From Mucilaginibacter frigoritolerans (GTDB lineage: Bacteria; Bacteroidota; Bacteroidia; Sphingobacteriales; Sphingobacteriaceae), in the NCBI RefSeq assembly GCF_007830615.1, contig NZ_VLLI01000008.1, forward strand, positions 186,001 through 250,000: a stretch of DNA of 64,000 nt, written 5' to 3'. The notes under the pieces were generated by a model. That model was not told where the DNA came from. It saw only the letters and a program-made list of their open reading frames with translations, and did not search any database. This document shows positions 63,817 through 64,000 of this stretch, in pieces (the stretch's first letter is position 1; each line of letters begins with the position of its first letter). The translations under genes and the position numbers were made by a program.

Positions 63817-64000
63817 ATGAACGAAGAGCAAAATAAGGAGCAATCTGTTGAGCACTTTCTTGATCTGATAAAGCGATCAAGGCGTGGTAAGTTTAAAATT
63901 TATATCGGCATGAGTGCCGGTGTGGGCAAAACATACCGTATGCTACTGGAAGCTCAAACGCTTATGCGCAATGGTATTGACGTAAAAATAGGTTACGTTG
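63817..64000 (+). CDS. kdpD: KdpD sensor histidine kinase, N-terminal part
   Basis: The first 61 residues of KdpD; the gene runs off the right edge. The KdpD N-terminal domain is diagnostic: Walker-type loop KIYIGMSAGVGKTYRMLLEA at about residues 28-47, then NGIDVKIGYV. KdpD senses low potassium or turgor and controls kdp. The ATG at 63817 gives the normal acidic leader (MNEEQNKEQ). The kinase part and any receiver partner lie beyond the window. Confidence 0.9.
   Translation, partial: MNEEQNKEQSVEHFLDLIKRSRRGKFKIYIGMSAGVGKTYRMLLEAQTLMRNGIDVKIGYV

Noticed and set aside
1..64000. tRNA, rRNA, CRISPR array, transposase or prophage genes
   Set aside because: No cloverleaf, regularly spaced direct repeats, or transposase, integrase or phage structural proteins were seen on either strand.

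Overview
The window looks like a chromosomal stretch from a member of the Bacteroidota, most likely Sphingobacteriaceae (Mucilaginibacter or Pedobacter type). The reasons are a SusC/SusD pair with an ECF sigma factor and FecR anti-sigma factor, DUF4270, DUF5687 and DUF5655 proteins, a short one-domain glycogen synthase next to panC and glmS, a fused alpha/beta 2-oxoacid dehydrogenase E1, and promoters of the TTG-N20-TAnnTTTG type. The sequence is AT-rich. I saw no rRNA, tRNA, CRISPR array, transposase, integrase or prophage gene. The genus is inferred, not proven.

Layout. 1-4.1 kb: a truncated AlkA-like DNA glycosylase diverges from rarA, followed by a two-gene ABC exporter. 4.1-11.6 kb: a GNAT acetyltransferase, an M61 peptidase / M28 peptidase / membrane protein operon on the minus strand, a fused branched-chain 2-oxoacid dehydrogenase E1, and a DUF4198 protein. 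11.6-20.6 kb: a long minus-strand series DUF177-rpmF-plsX-fabH-fabH-accB-accC-tatC-rpiB-lutB, which starts fatty acid and phospholipid synthesis. 20.6-27.3 kb: ECF sigma, FecR, SusC and SusD, placed between DUF177 and pdxA. 27.5-32.9 kb: pdxA diverging from rsmA, then an unknown secreted protein, an EcsC protein, a 2-hydroxyacid dehydrogenase and panC. 33-38 kb: a glgA-like gene, a DUF4270 lipoprotein, glmS and an SGNH esterase. 38.3-42.2 kb: a PAS/histidine kinase/receiver hybrid, an AlkB-like dioxygenase, a frameshifted pentapeptide-repeat gene and a DUF5655 protein. 42.3-49.7 kb: three tandem MacB/FtsX-type permeases with no ATPase gene beside them. 50-55 kb: a GH30 glycosidase, a metallophosphoesterase, a flavin-oxidase-like protein, purU, a Pmp3/YqaE peptide and a small cupin. 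55.2-64 kb: a potassium-uptake locus consisting of an NtrC-type sigma-54 regulator, a 30-residue membrane peptide, kdpF, kdpA, kdpB, kdpC, a porin, a secreted protein and the start of kdpD.

How the genes work together. The fused E1 can supply branched acyl-CoA primers, and the two FabH enzymes (41 differences over 329 residues) may divide straight and branched starters between them. AccB/AccC feed malonyl-CoA and PlsX passes acyl groups to phospholipid. In the kdp locus the regulator is an NtrC-type sigma-54 activator and no OmpR-type KdpE is visible, which suggests that KdpD signals to a sigma-54 activator. An outer-membrane porin and a secreted protein lie inside the same locus.

The most unusual patterns are these. 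Several same-strand spacers are built from short degenerate oligomers repeated several times, with a different oligomer at each locus and often in inverted arrangement: GTTGATTA-like, ATGTGCAGATTT-like, AGTCTTA-like and TCATTAG-like. There is a perfect 46-bp palindrome between tatC and rpiB. The pentapeptide-repeat gene is broken at an AAAA run directly before a stop codon, in the geometry expected for a single -1 slip. A small RNA-like fold lies between kdpC and the porin gene.
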